Shown piece after piece: positions 9,155-18,240 of a stretch of DNA of 64,000 nt. A program made the translations under genes and the position numbers. Under the pieces are notes generated by a model that worked only from the letters and a program-made list of their open reading frames with translations, searched no databases and was not told where the DNA came from. How positions within the stretch are numbered: the stretch's first letter is position 1; the number at the start of each line of letters is the position of its first letter. Source of the DNA: Candidatus Gastranaerophilales bacterium (GTDB lineage: Bacteria; Cyanobacteriota; Vampirovibrionia; Gastranaerophilales; Gastranaerophilaceae); assembly GCA_944323735.1 (NCBI GenBank), contig CALUTO010000009.1, positions 1 through 64,000 of the forward strand. Direction: 5' to 3'.

Positions 9155-11155
9155 TTATTTATTTTTCTTTTCTATTCCTGAAAAACGAAGGATTATCGGA
9201 CTTTCAAAACGTGTCTGCCGTCTTATAATATTTGCAAACTTCGCCGGATAATCTTCATATCCCTTAAGCTCTCCTGTTTTTATCAGTTCAACAACTCTGT
9301 CAATATATTTTTGCATATTTAGTTTTATTTCCGGATTAAATCTGTAAAAATCCTTTAAGAGCATATCTGATTTTTTCTGGTTGCAAAATTTACAGAATGC
9401 AGCGATGTTAGACCGCTCATTTCCGCCCCGTCTATCTCTCGGAATAACATGATCTGCGGTTATTACCGAATATTTAAACATATTTTGCACCATACCTTTT
9501 AACGGAGACATTTTCTGTAAAATATTAGGATGAACATACAAAATAGTTTCAAGAATATGCTTGTTTCTGATGTCGCCTCTCGCTTTGTTCGCAAGGTTAT
9601 ATTTTTTCTCAGAGTCCATTTTGAGCAATGTTTCGTCAATCAATATGTTATAGTCTTTATACGGAAACCATTTTTCAAACTCTTTATTAATAAAAGATGT
9701 TTTTGTTTTATTAATAAACTTACTTACCAGTTTTTTGTCATTTTCACTAAGATTGAGCATGCCAGCTTTGTATTTAATAACATCGACAATAGTCATCAGC
9801 TGTATATCCATATTCATACTCATTTTTTTTTGCAGAATGTCTATTATGTCTTTCTGTGAAAAATTCGGAAATTTATGATAAATATATTCATATTCATCTA
9901 ATATTTCTAAAAACTCGGGGCGCAAATATTTTTTATTATTTTCAATTATTTTGAACACCTCTTCGTCATCTTGCGCACTTAGAATTTCGTCCATTAGTTT
10001 CAATTTTTGCTCATGGGTCATTGTGGTTATTCCACAGCAGGCACATGGTACATTTTCAAAATTCAATATTTCAAAATCCAGATTGTTATGACGTTCGTCG
10101 AAAATTTTATTTTTCATTACTGTATTCAATGCATGTATATCAATGTTGCAGCCTGTCATTTTTTTTATGTTTTTAGCCTGATTGACCACATAAGATGCAG
10201 GCAGCGCAATAGCATTATCAGCAATCAAGTCCGCAATCTCCTGAAAATACCTGTTGAGATACAATACTGAATCAGGATTTTTTCTAATCCTGCCCAGAAC
10301 ACTGTTCTGGCTTTTTTCGCATCCGGCACACAAGAAAATATTGTTCACATCTTCATAATAATTATTACTCAAATTTTCAAATATTTTACCTGTTTTCGCT
10401 AAAACAGGCTGAAAAATTTTAGCGGTAATCTGTTCAGTACGATTACCACAGGGGGTATTTGAATTATCGTAAGCAAATAACATGTTGTACAAAAAAGCTT
10501 CTTTTATATTTGCCCTTGAGGAATAAGAAATATCCCTCTTTCTGGGACTGTCCATTGACAGAGTACTCCGGTTTATCAACTCAGAATAATAAGGATATTT
10601 TTTAATAATTGACTGGTTTTTATACGGCTTGATAAGCTCCTGCGCAGCTTGTTGTAATTTTTGCCTGTCGCTGTCTGAAAAATCCCCGTGTTCTGCCATA
10701 TACAAAAAACTTTCAGCCGAACGTCTCAGATAAGTTTTTACTCTTGATTTTGAAACCCTTGACAGAGCGGTAAATAATTCATCCATTGTTTTAACATTGT
10801 GTTCATTAACCTGAACCTGCGCATGTTTTATTATTTTTGAATAGACTTTGGGAATATACTCTTTGTTTTTTTGCAGAAAATCAATATATTCCTCCGGATT
10901 TTTTATATTTTTACTTTGTTCGACAAGTTTATTATATTCTTCTTTAGTCAGTGTTTTTACACCACATACGGGACAGTGCAAACCCTGAAGAGTCAAAAGT
11001 TCATTTTCAACTTTTGTTCTCCCAAAACCCGGCGGCAAATAAAATGCTTCCGGCAAAGTGCTATTCCGGGGAACTTTTTCGGAATTATCGCCGTGTTTTA
11101 GCGGTAATGTCTGCATATTATGATATTTTATAAACGGTAATAATATAATTTTCAT
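9155..11155 (-). CDS. Internally duplicated HNH-type endonuclease-like protein
   Basis: The 666 residues form two related halves. Each has a CxxC followed by G-[VI]-x-T-[LM]-T (C61/C64 and C371/C374), a later MDS-x-[RK]-K motif (201 and 513), an ITA motif (243 and 565) and a second CxxC (C276/C279 and C588/C591). Spacings are nearly equal: first to second CxxC is 215 and 217 residues. In copy 2 the ITA is followed by DHVIPRDRRGG and N-x4-FCKFCN, the HNH nuclease signature with zinc knuckle. In copy 1 the matching site reads ITAKIFQP, so the Asp-His pair is absent. HNH proteins cut or nick nucleic acid using a metal ion. Start codon is uncertain: the second Met (residue 14) is an alternative. 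No partner gene is adjacent. Confidence 0.75.
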   Translation of the reverse strand: MKIILLPFIKYHNMQTLPLKHGDNSEKVPRNSTLPEAFYLPPGFGRTKVENELLTLQGLHCPVCGVKTLTKEEYNKLVEQSKNIKNPEEYIDFLQKNKEYIPKVYSKIIKHAQVQVNEHNVKTMDELFTALSRVSKSRVKTYLRRSAESFLYMAEHGDFSDSDRQKLQQAAQELIKPYKNQSIIKKYPYYSELINRSTLSMDSPRKRDISYSSRANIKEAFLYNMLFAYDNSNTPCGNRTEQITAKIFQPVLAKTGKIFENLSNNYYEDVNNIFLCAGCEKSQNSVLGRIRKNPDSVLYLNRYFQEIADLIADNAIALPASYVVNQAKNIKKMTGCNIDIHALNTVMKNKIFDERHNNLDFEILNFENVPCACCGITTMTHEQKLKLMDEILSAQDDEEVFKIIENNKKYLRPEFLEILDEYEYIYHKFPNFSQKDIIDILQKKMSMNMDIQLMTIVDVIKYKAGMLNLSENDKKLVSKFINKTKTSFINKEFEKWFPYKDYNILIDETLLKMDSEKKYNLANKARGDIRNKHILETILYVHPNILQKMSPLKGMVQNMFKYSVITADHVIPRDRRGGNERSNIAAFCKFCNQKKSDMLLKDFYRFNPEIKLNMQKYIDRVVELIKTGELKGYEDYPAKFANIIRRQTRFESPIILRFSGIEKKNK

Positions 11156-11281
11156 AAATTCTTATTTTTTCTGCATATATAACAAAACAGAAAAAAATTT
11201 TTTTTGCCCTTATTGAATAAAAAAATTTCAGAGAGATAATTATTGTATAATTGTACAACCTACACTTATTAAAGGAGAGTT

Positions 11282-11560
11282 ATGAGTATTTTTGAAGCGG
11301 GTATGATGATATGTTTTGGCGTAAGCTGGCCTATTGCAGCCTATAAAACATATAACTGCAAATGTGTACACGGAAAAAGCATAACATTTTCTTATCTTAT
11401 TCTTCTTGGTTATATCTGCGGAATATTACATAAAATATTCTTCAGCAGAGATATTGTTATCCTTCTTTATTTGCTAAACACTGCATTTTTGCTGACAGAC
11501 ATGTTTTTGTGGTACCGCTACAAAAACAATCCGGCACCGGCTGCAGATAAAAAAGAATAG
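11282..11560 (+). CDS. PQ-loop (SemiSWEET-like) small membrane protein
   Basis: A 92-residue protein with three predicted membrane segments (about 5-22, 38-55, 59-78), the arrangement of a single PQ-loop/SemiSWEET unit. The first segment ends in SWPIAAYKTY, where the PQ of the family is replaced by WP, a variant common in the bacterial PQ-loop family. SemiSWEETs dimerise to carry small sugars; the substrate here is unknown. AAAGGAGAG lies immediately upstream of the ATG. It appears to be a single-gene unit. Confidence 0.7.
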   Translation: MSIFEAGMMICFGVSWPIAAYKTYNCKCVHGKSITFSYLILLGYICGILHKIFFSRDIVILLYLLNTAFLLTDMFLWYRYKNNPAPAADKKE

Positions 11561-11723
11561 AAATATCCGGACAAATTTATTCTGCAAAGTTTATTTACTG
11601 TAATTTTGAACAACAACACATATAAACAGAAAAAACGGAATACCTTCGGACAGGTACATTCGTCTAATGTAATAAATGCACAATTCATTTATAGTGCATG
11701 TAAAATAAAGAGGAGGAATTACC

Positions 11724-12701
11724 ATGTCTGAACCTTCATCAAAACTGCCAAACCTGACAACAGAAACCGAAGAATTCATAACAAAAACAGAAGAACAATC
11801 AGCCGCACCATTATATAAACTTTCACCGGTTGAAGCCAGAAATTACCTCCTGACAATTCAGGAAAATTACAACAGCTCTCTGCAAAAAATCTCTGTACAA
11901 ATACAGGATAAAAAAATTGAGCTAAAAAATGAGACTACAGTAGAAATCAGAATTGTCAGACCCGAAAACACTGATGAAATCCTTCCTGCAATACTATACA
12001 TACACGGAGGCGGCTGGATAACGGGGGACAAAAATACACACGATACTCTCGTAAGAAAACTTTGTGTCTGTACAAATACAACCATCGTTTTTCCTTCCTA
12101 TAGCCTGTCTCCGGAAGAGAAATACCCGAAGGCACTGAACCAGATTTACGGTACACTGCAATATATACAGGAAAATGCTGCGGAATTAAAAATAAATCCG
12201 GACAAAATAGCAATATCAGGAGACAGTGCCGGTGGAAATATGGCAGCAGCGGTATGTATTATGGCAAAAAAAGAAAACACCCCGCTTCCTGTTATGCAGG
12301 CATTATTTTATCCTGTGACAAATGCAGATATGGATACAAAGTCCTATGAACTTTTTAAAGACGGTCCCTGGCTGACCAAAAAAGCAATGGAATGGTTCTG
12401 GAATGCATACGCTCCGGACAAAAAAGAACGGGAGTCTATATTCATCTCTCCGCTAAAAGCAGCTTTAGAAGACTTACAGGGGCTCCCTCCAGCACTGATT
12501 ATTACTGATGAAAATGATGTATTAAGAGATGAGGGCGAAGCCTACGCAAGAAAACTTGAGCAGGCTAACGTAAAAGTTATTTCAGTAAGAATAAACGGAA
12601 CGATTCATGACTTTATGATGCTCAATGCACTGGCGGACACAGAACCCGCAAAAGGTGCCTTCACTCTTGCTTGCAATGTTTTAAAAAATATTTTGCATTG
12701 A
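11724..12701 (+). CDS. Alpha/beta hydrolase, HSL-type esterase
   Basis: The 325-residue protein has the hallmarks of the hormone-sensitive-lipase group: the oxyanion-hole motif HGGGW (about residue 94), the nucleophile elbow GDSAGGN (about 169), an acid in the DENDVLRDEG segment (about 262) and the catalytic His in IHDFMML (about 293). These enzymes hydrolyse short-chain acyl esters. There is no signal peptide, so it acts in the cytoplasm. A strong GGAGGAAT site precedes the ATG. The physiological substrate cannot be told from sequence. Confidence 0.9.
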   Translation: MSEPSSKLPNLTTETEEFITKTEEQSAAPLYKLSPVEARNYLLTIQENYNSSLQKISVQIQDKKIELKNETTVEIRIVRPENTDEILPAILYIHGGGWITGDKNTHDTLVRKLCVCTNTTIVFPSYSLSPEEKYPKALNQIYGTLQYIQENAAELKINPDKIAISGDSAGGNMAAAVCIMAKKENTPLPVMQALFYPVTNADMDTKSYELFKDGPWLTKKAMEWFWNAYAPDKKERESIFISPLKAALEDLQGLPPALIITDENDVLRDEGEAYARKLEQANVKVISVRINGTIHDFMMLNALADTEPAKGAFTLACNVLKNILH

Positions 12702-12940
12702 AGTACGAATCTATCCGGTGTGAAGAAAAATATTTTTAGCAAAAAACCCCATTTTCATATATTCTTTTTGATTTATTCAAGCCTGTACAGGAGAATGGAA
12801 CACAGGATACAGAAATTAAATTTTCTGCGGGTTAATTTTTGAGCAATACCACTATCACTACATTCTGTGTTTTTATTGCAAGTTTTCTTTGTTTTATGGA
12901 AAATACAGAAAGCTAAAGACAAATCTCCGGAGGGGGAAGA

Positions 12941-14050
12941 ATGAATGAAGTTTTTTCAAATAAGATGAACCTTTTAAAAGCACTGGCAATCACGCTTGTT
13001 GTATCAGGACATCTGGAATTTTCACTGCTTGGAATATTTCCGCCTTATTCGTTCCAGCTGGCTTTATTCTTTTTTATCTCCGGCTGTTTGTTTAAAGACA
13101 AATATTTAGACAGCACATATACATTTTTGAAAAGGAGAGTAAAAAGCCTTCTTGTTCCTTATTTTTTGTACAGTATATTTTATATGTGTGTAACGATTTT
13201 AATTGCAAAACTGACCGGAAAATTCTGGGGAATGCCAATTTCATTGAAAAACTTTTTTATAACCCCGTTTTTAAACGGCCACCAGTTTGACCTGTCCTGT
13301 CCGCTGTGGTTTGTGACCCAGCTGTTTATGACAATGATAACATTTCTGTTCATATTTAAATCACTGAAAAAACTGAAAGATAATAAATTCTTTCATCTTG
13401 CTTTTTTCACAGTCCTTGGCTGTCTGGCAATCCCGCTGACAAAAGTTGTTACGGTTGATGCGTTTGTACTTGTTGTTATAAGAACGATGTTTTCTTTATT
13501 TTTTGTATATCTGGGCTATTTTTATACTCATTATATTGAAGGCAAATACGATATTTTTACTGTAAAATGGTTTTTTACAGTGGTGTTAATTCAGGCTGTA
13601 TTATGGATGTTTAACCGTGACTATGATCCGGAACACGGGATAGGTTTGAGTTATGTGCTCGTGTGGGCAAGATTTGACGAGCAGCTTTTTGTACCGGTCT
13701 TAACAAGCCTGACAGGAATATGGGCATCATTGTTTACAATTCATATTGTTTATCCGTACTTCAAAGATAACAGCTTTATAAAACATGTAGGCCAAACGAC
13801 TTATCACATCATGGCAAACCACCTTCTCGTGATGTATATCATCACGGCTGTTTTCCTTTACATAAACGGTATTCCAGTAACAGAACGGGCAAATCATGAT
13901 ATTTACTGGATTTACAACCCTGTGCAAACAACATATCTTTACTTTGTACTTACTATGATAATATGTACGTACACGGGTGTCTGGCTAAAAGCAATAAAAG
14001 CAAAACTTTTTCCGGAAAAAAAATATGAAGAAGCGGCTAAAAATTTGTAA
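12941..14050 (+). CDS. Membrane acyltransferase, family 3
   Basis: A 369-residue polytopic protein with about ten hydrophobic helices. The N-terminal segment contains the family-3 acyltransferase His in VVSGHLEF (about residue 24) and the FFFISGCLFK motif, followed by the cytosolic KRRVKSLLVPYF arginine motif. Such enzymes (OafA/WecH group) transfer acetyl or other acyl groups from acyl-CoA to surface sugars or lipids. GGAGGGGG precedes the ATG. Its neighbours are an esterase and a UvrA paralogue, so the acceptor cannot be inferred from context. Confidence 0.88.
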   Translation: MNEVFSNKMNLLKALAITLVVSGHLEFSLLGIFPPYSFQLALFFFISGCLFKDKYLDSTYTFLKRRVKSLLVPYFLYSIFYMCVTILIAKLTGKFWGMPISLKNFFITPFLNGHQFDLSCPLWFVTQLFMTMITFLFIFKSLKKLKDNKFFHLAFFTVLGCLAIPLTKVVTVDAFVLVVIRTMFSLFFVYLGYFYTHYIEGKYDIFTVKWFFTVVLIQAVLWMFNRDYDPEHGIGLSYVLVWARFDEQLFVPVLTSLTGIWASLFTIHIVYPYFKDNSFIKHVGQTTYHIMANHLLVMYIITAVFLYINGIPVTERANHDIYWIYNPVQTTYLYFVLTMIICTYTGVWLKAIKAKLFPEKKYEEAAKNL

Positions 14051-14081
14051 AATTAAAGCAGCATAACAAGGACAGCAATTT

Positions 14082-16565
14082 CTATAAAAATTTTGCGGTT
14101 TTAGACTGCTTACAGTTTCTCAGATTTTCCAGAGTTCCGGCAAAAACGATTTCTCCGCCTTTTTCGCCGCCTTCAGGCCCCATGTCTATTATGTAATCTG
14201 CATTTTTTATTACATCCAGATCATGTTCAATCACAATAACAGTTGCCCCGTTTTCTATAAGTGTCTGAAACACCTGCAACAGAGTCTGTACATCAAGAGG
14301 ATGAAGCCCGATTGTCGGCTCATCAAAAACAAAAACAGTATCAGACTGCGCTTTTCTCATCTCTCCGGCAAGCTTAAGCCTTTGCGCTTCGCCGCCGGAA
14401 AGCCCCGGAGTTTGCTCTCCGAGAGTCAAATACCCCAGCCCGAGTTCCTGTAATACTTTTAATCTCTGATGTACAAGTTTCAAATCTTTGCAGACTTTTA
14501 TTGCACTGTTTACATCCATAGCCATAAGTTCAGGCAGAGAATATGAATTATATTTTACACCGTATGCACTTTTTGCATATCTTGAACCGCCGCAGTCAGG
14601 ACAGGGGATTTCAACATCCGGCAGGAACTGCACATCCAGACTGATTACGCCTGTTCCGTCACATGCCGGACAACGAAGATTACCGGTGTTATATGAAAAA
14701 TCACCGGACTTGTATCCCCGTTCTTTTGCAAGAGGTGTTTTTGCATAAACTTTTCTGAGCTCGTCATGAACGTTTGCATAAGTAGCAACTGTTGAACGGA
14801 CATTTATACCTATCGGGGTCGCATCTATAAGTTTAACCTGTTTTATGCCTTCTGCTGAAATTTGTTTAACATGCTCAGGCAGTTTTTTTCCTGCAATACT
14901 GTTTTCCAGAGCCGGTATAAGACTTTCTAGTATCATTGTTGTTTTACCTGAGCCGGAAACACCTGTCACCGCTGTCAGTTTTCCATGCGGAATATCGACT
15001 TCAAGCGGTTTTACCGTGTGAATTGAATTTGTTGACAGATGTATTTTCCCCTGAGAAAAAATTTCTTTTTCATCAGTACGATTTCTTACGATAACTTTTG
15101 TGTCACCGGACAAAAAACCGCCGATTAAAGATTTTTTATTGTTTTCTATACCGGCGACTGTGCCTTCCGCTATTACATAACCGCCATCGTTTCCTGCCTT
15201 CGGCCCCATTTCAATAATCCAGTCAGATTCTGATAATATCTGTGTGTCATGGTCAACAAGGATTACAGAATTTCCGTCAGAAATCAAATCGTGTATTACA
15301 CCTTTAAGCCCTTCAATATTAGAGGGATGCAGACCAATAGACGGCTCATCAAGCACATACAAAACCCCTGTTGTCCTGTTACGCACAGCACGGGCAAGCT
15401 GCATTCGCTGTCTTTCACCTGTTGAGAGAGTTGACGCCGCTCTGTCCAGCGTCAAATATCCGAGTCCCAAATCCATAAGCCTTCCCGCTGCACTCAGAAA
15501 CGAATCGCATATACTTTTCGCCATAGGCCGCATTTTCTCAGGCAAAGACTCCGGAACACTTCTAACCCATATTATTAAATCCGAAAGAGTCATTGTACAG
15601 GCTTTATCAAGAGTAATTCCTTTTAATTTCGGCATTCTTGCCGCTTTTGAAAGACGTGAACCGTGACAGTCCGGACAAATTTCCTGTTTTAAGAATTTTT
15701 CCACACGTTTCATGCTTTTTTCATCTTTTACCTTAGCAAGAGCATTTTCTACCGTGTAGGTAGCGTTGTAATACGTAAAATCAAGTTCACCTGCCTGATT
15801 GGAGCTTTTTGCTTTGTAAAAAATATGTTTTTTCTCAGCAGGCCCGTTATAGACTATATCTTTCTCTTTTTCCGATAAATCTTTAAACGGAACATCTGTT
15901 CTGACGCCCATTGCACGGCAGACATCAGTCATAAGCGTCCACATTAAAGAATTCCACGGTGCAACTGCACCTTCATCAATTGTCAGATTTTCATCAGGCA
16001 CAAGCGTGGATTTGTCAACAGTACGGACAATTCCCGTGCCCTGACAGACAGGACATGCACCCTGACTGTTAAAAGCAAGCTCTTCTGCAGACGGTGCATA
16101 AAAATGAACCCCGCACTCCGGACAAATAAGCTCCTGCTCTGCAGCAACCGCAAGCGTCGGCTCCAGATAGTGTCCGTTCGGACAGCAATGGTTTGCAAGT
16201 CTTGAGTACATAAGTCTTAAACTGTTCAACAGCTCTGTTCCCGTTCCAAAGGTGCTTCGTATTCCGGGAACTCCCGGTCTCTGATGGAGTGCCAGTGCAG
16301 CAGGCACATATAAAACTTCATCCACCTGAGCTTTTTCCGCCTGGGTCATCCGGCGTCTTGTGTATGTAGACAGAGCTTCTAAATATCTTCTTGACCCCTC
16401 GGAATATAAAACCCCGAGTGCAAGAGATGACTTTCCCGAGCCTGAAACTCCGGCTATTCCTACTATTTTGTTTAGCGGAATATCCACGTCAATATTTTTT
16501 AAATTATGAACTCTTGCTTTCCTGACAAGTATTTTTTGCGGTTGTAAAGCTTTTTCGTCTTGCAT
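14082..16565 (-). CDS. Short UvrA-like ABC ATPase (UvrA paralogue)
   Basis: From ATG 16565 the protein is 827 residues, about 110 shorter than canonical UvrA. It has two ABC modules: Walker A GVSGSGKSS (39-47) with signature LSTGERQR, and GVSGSGKT with signature LSGGEAQR, each followed by a DEPSIGLHP or DEPTIGLHP Walker B. Cys-rich zinc knuckles are present (CPNGH...CPECG, CPVCQGTG, CPACDGTG...CPDCGGSR). The missing length is where the UvrB-binding domain lies, the hallmark of UvrA2-type proteins tied to DNA damage or antibiotic tolerance. The frame is open upstream to 16871 but that part overlaps the divergent gene and lacks a ribosome-binding site, so I reject it. Divergent from an AlkD-like gene. 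Confidence 0.88.
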   Translation of the reverse strand: MQDEKALQPQKILVRKARVHNLKNIDVDIPLNKIVGIAGVSGSGKSSLALGVLYSEGSRRYLEALSTYTRRRMTQAEKAQVDEVLYVPAALALHQRPGVPGIRSTFGTGTELLNSLRLMYSRLANHCCPNGHYLEPTLAVAAEQELICPECGVHFYAPSAEELAFNSQGACPVCQGTGIVRTVDKSTLVPDENLTIDEGAVAPWNSLMWTLMTDVCRAMGVRTDVPFKDLSEKEKDIVYNGPAEKKHIFYKAKSSNQAGELDFTYYNATYTVENALAKVKDEKSMKRVEKFLKQEICPDCHGSRLSKAARMPKLKGITLDKACTMTLSDLIIWVRSVPESLPEKMRPMAKSICDSFLSAAGRLMDLGLGYLTLDRAASTLSTGERQRMQLARAVRNRTTGVLYVLDEPSIGLHPSNIEGLKGVIHDLISDGNSVILVDHDTQILSESDWIIEMGPKAGNDGGYVIAEGTVAGIENNKKSLIGGFLSGDTKVIVRNRTDEKEIFSQGKIHLSTNSIHTVKPLEVDIPHGKLTAVTGVSGSGKTTMILESLIPALENSIAGKKLPEHVKQISAEGIKQVKLIDATPIGINVRSTVATYANVHDELRKVYAKTPLAKERGYKSGDFSYNTGNLRCPACDGTGVISLDVQFLPDVEIPCPDCGGSRYAKSAYGVKYNSYSLPELMAMDVNSAIKVCKDLKLVHQRLKVLQELGLGYLTLGEQTPGLSGGEAQRLKLAGEMRKAQSDTVFVFDEPTIGLHPLDVQTLLQVFQTLIENGATVIVIEHDLDVIKNADYIIDMGPEGGEKGGEIVFAGTLENLRNCKQSKTAKFL

Positions 16566-16680
16566 ATTTATGTTCTTCTTTAATATTTTATCCGATACTT
16601 TGTCCGTTCTGTTTTTTACAGAGTATAGCATGCAAGTTTTTGTAATAAAATAACATAATAGATTTGCAGGAAAAAAGAAA

Positions 16681-17370
16681 ATGTGTATTTGTAAAAAAGT
16701 AAGAAAAAAACTGGAATTTGAAGCTGATGAAAAGTATAAAAAATTTTCCGCATCACTGCTTCCGGGGGTGGACAATATACTCGGAGTAAGACTCCCCCTG
16801 CTGAGAAAAATTGCAAAAGAAATATATAAAACCGGCTGGCAGGCTTTTCTTGATGCAGAAACAAAATACATGGAAGAGACAATGCTAAAGGGAATGGTTA
16901 CCGGTCTTTTAAAAGAAACAGACTCTGATATTCCGGCAGCTATAGAAAAATTTATACCTGAAATAAAAAACTGGTCTGTATGTGATAGTTTTTGCTGCAG
17001 TCTGAAATATACAAAAACTCATGAAAAAGAAATCTGGCGGCTTGCAGAAAAATATGCGGGTTCTGAAAAAGAATTTGAACAGAGATTTTCTTATGTCATA
17101 ATGTTGAACTATTTTGTGAAGGAAGAATATTTAGACAAAATATTCCGGCTTGTTAACGATTTCAGGTCAGAATACTATTATGCACAGATGGCTGTAGCAT
17201 GGCTTATTTCCGTATGTTTTGCAAAGTATCCGGAAAAGACAACGGAATTTTTGGAAAACACTGTTCTTGATAATTTTACATACAACAAATCCATACAGAA
17301 AATCTGTGAATCATACAGGGTGGACAAGGCAACAAAACAGAAACTAAAACTGACCAAACGACAGTTTTAA
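16681..17370 (+). CDS. DNA alkylation repair protein, AlkD-like
   Basis: The 229 residues match the AlkD family of HEAT-repeat DNA glycosylases in length and in motifs VRLPLLRKIAKEI (about 38-50), the YVIMLNYF helix and the AVAWLISVCF helix near the C-terminal third. AlkD enzymes remove alkylated purines such as 3-methyladenine and 7-methylguanine. It starts 115 bp from the divergent short UvrA gene, suggesting a shared regulatory region. The last 27 bp overlap the end of the convergent GNAT gene. The catalytic Trp/Asp positions were not aligned. Confidence 0.85.
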   Translation: MCICKKVRKKLEFEADEKYKKFSASLLPGVDNILGVRLPLLRKIAKEIYKTGWQAFLDAETKYMEETMLKGMVTGLLKETDSDIPAAIEKFIPEIKNWSVCDSFCCSLKYTKTHEKEIWRLAEKYAGSEKEFEQRFSYVIMLNYFVKEEYLDKIFRLVNDFRSEYYYAQMAVAWLISVCFAKYPEKTTEFLENTVLDNFTYNKSIQKICESYRVDKATKQKLKLTKRQF

Positions 17371-17793
17371 ATAAATAAGGTCTTTTAGCTGTCTGCCGTT
17401 TTCAATAATAGGGTGGTCATAGTTTTCAACAAAATAGTTTTCAACTCTGTGAGAATACACAAACCCGTTTTTTATATAAAAAGATAAAGTATTTTCATTT
17501 TCGCCGGTGCCGACAAGAATAGTGTTCATTTTATCTTTGTAGATTTTAAAAATATGATTCAGCATAAAGCTGCCATATCCCCTGTTTTGATATTCAGGAT
17601 AAACCGCAAGATTTTTTATCTCCAGTACGGTCGGATATTTTTGTTTAACAATACACACGGCTCTCGCATCGTCATCAAAAAGTACATACATTGTTCCGTC
17701 TATGTATGTATCAATCATGCTTTCCTGCTCATCTCCGATAAGCAAAAGCTTTAAATATTCTTTTTTGTTTTCTTGAATTTCTTTTATTTGCAT
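17344..17793 (-). CDS. GNAT-family N-acetyltransferase
   Basis: A 149-residue single-domain protein. The acetyl-CoA-binding motif A reads LAVYPEYQNRGYGSFML (about 72-88; R/Q-x-x-G-x-G/A form) after a beta strand VLEIKNLAV, and the later N-x-x-x-x-x-FY-x-K-x-GF element (about 104-114) is the usual GNAT strand. The substrate is unknown. The gene ends inside the tail of the AlkD-like gene on the other strand, a 27-bp convergent overlap. An AAGAAAG site precedes the ATG. Confidence 0.85.
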   Translation of the reverse strand: MQIKEIQENKKEYLKLLLIGDEQESMIDTYIDGTMYVLFDDDARAVCIVKQKYPTVLEIKNLAVYPEYQNRGYGSFMLNHIFKIYKDKMNTILVGTGENENTLSFYIKNGFVYSHRVENYFVENYDHPIIENGRQLKDLIYLKLSFGQF

Positions 17794-17917
17794 AATACTT
17801 TCTTGTAATTCTATTATAAACCAATATCAGCTATTTTTAAAAGCATTCTCCTTTGTTTGGTTTAAATTTTTGATGTACAAACGGGAGCAGTGTCAGTTTT
17901 AAATTTTAAATTGTCTG

Positions 17918-18145
17918 TTATCTGTTTTTTGCTGCAGCTTTGAATGCAGAGTATTTAATCAGTCCGAGGTGTAAAAGTGAAAAAACACCGGTCAAAATTC
18001 CGAAAGGTTTATGTATTTTTCTGTTTTTTGTCTTTACAAGACATACTGCGGCAGATGCCAGTGCTGCATAGCCGCTGTACGTTATTTGTTTGTGAGGATT
18101 TTTTAATTTGTTTTCATAAAAGTTTTTTACAGCATTTATTTTCAT
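17918..18145 (-). CDS. Small membrane protein, unknown
   Basis: A 75-residue basic protein with two predicted hydrophobic helices (about 23-37 and 47-66) joined by a short KTKNRKIHKPFG loop. I do not recognise a family. A good GAGGT site lies a few bases before the ATG, supporting a real gene. It is flanked by gaps and lies divergent from galE. Confidence 0.6.
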   Translation of the reverse strand: MKINAVKNFYENKLKNPHKQITYSGYAALASAAVCLVKTKNRKIHKPFGILTGVFSLLHLGLIKYSAFKAAAKNR

Positions 18146-18240
18146 AATACCTCCATAAATTAATTATAATCTGAAATTGATTTTGTGTCTCTCATGTCAT
18201 AAAATAGTCATAATACTAACTATTGAAAGAAAGACTGCAG

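Noticed and set aside
16566-16871. N-terminal extension of the UvrA-like ORF
   Set aside because: It overlaps the divergent AlkD-like gene, has no ribosome-binding site and does not look like UvrA; the ATG at 16565 precedes the conserved region.
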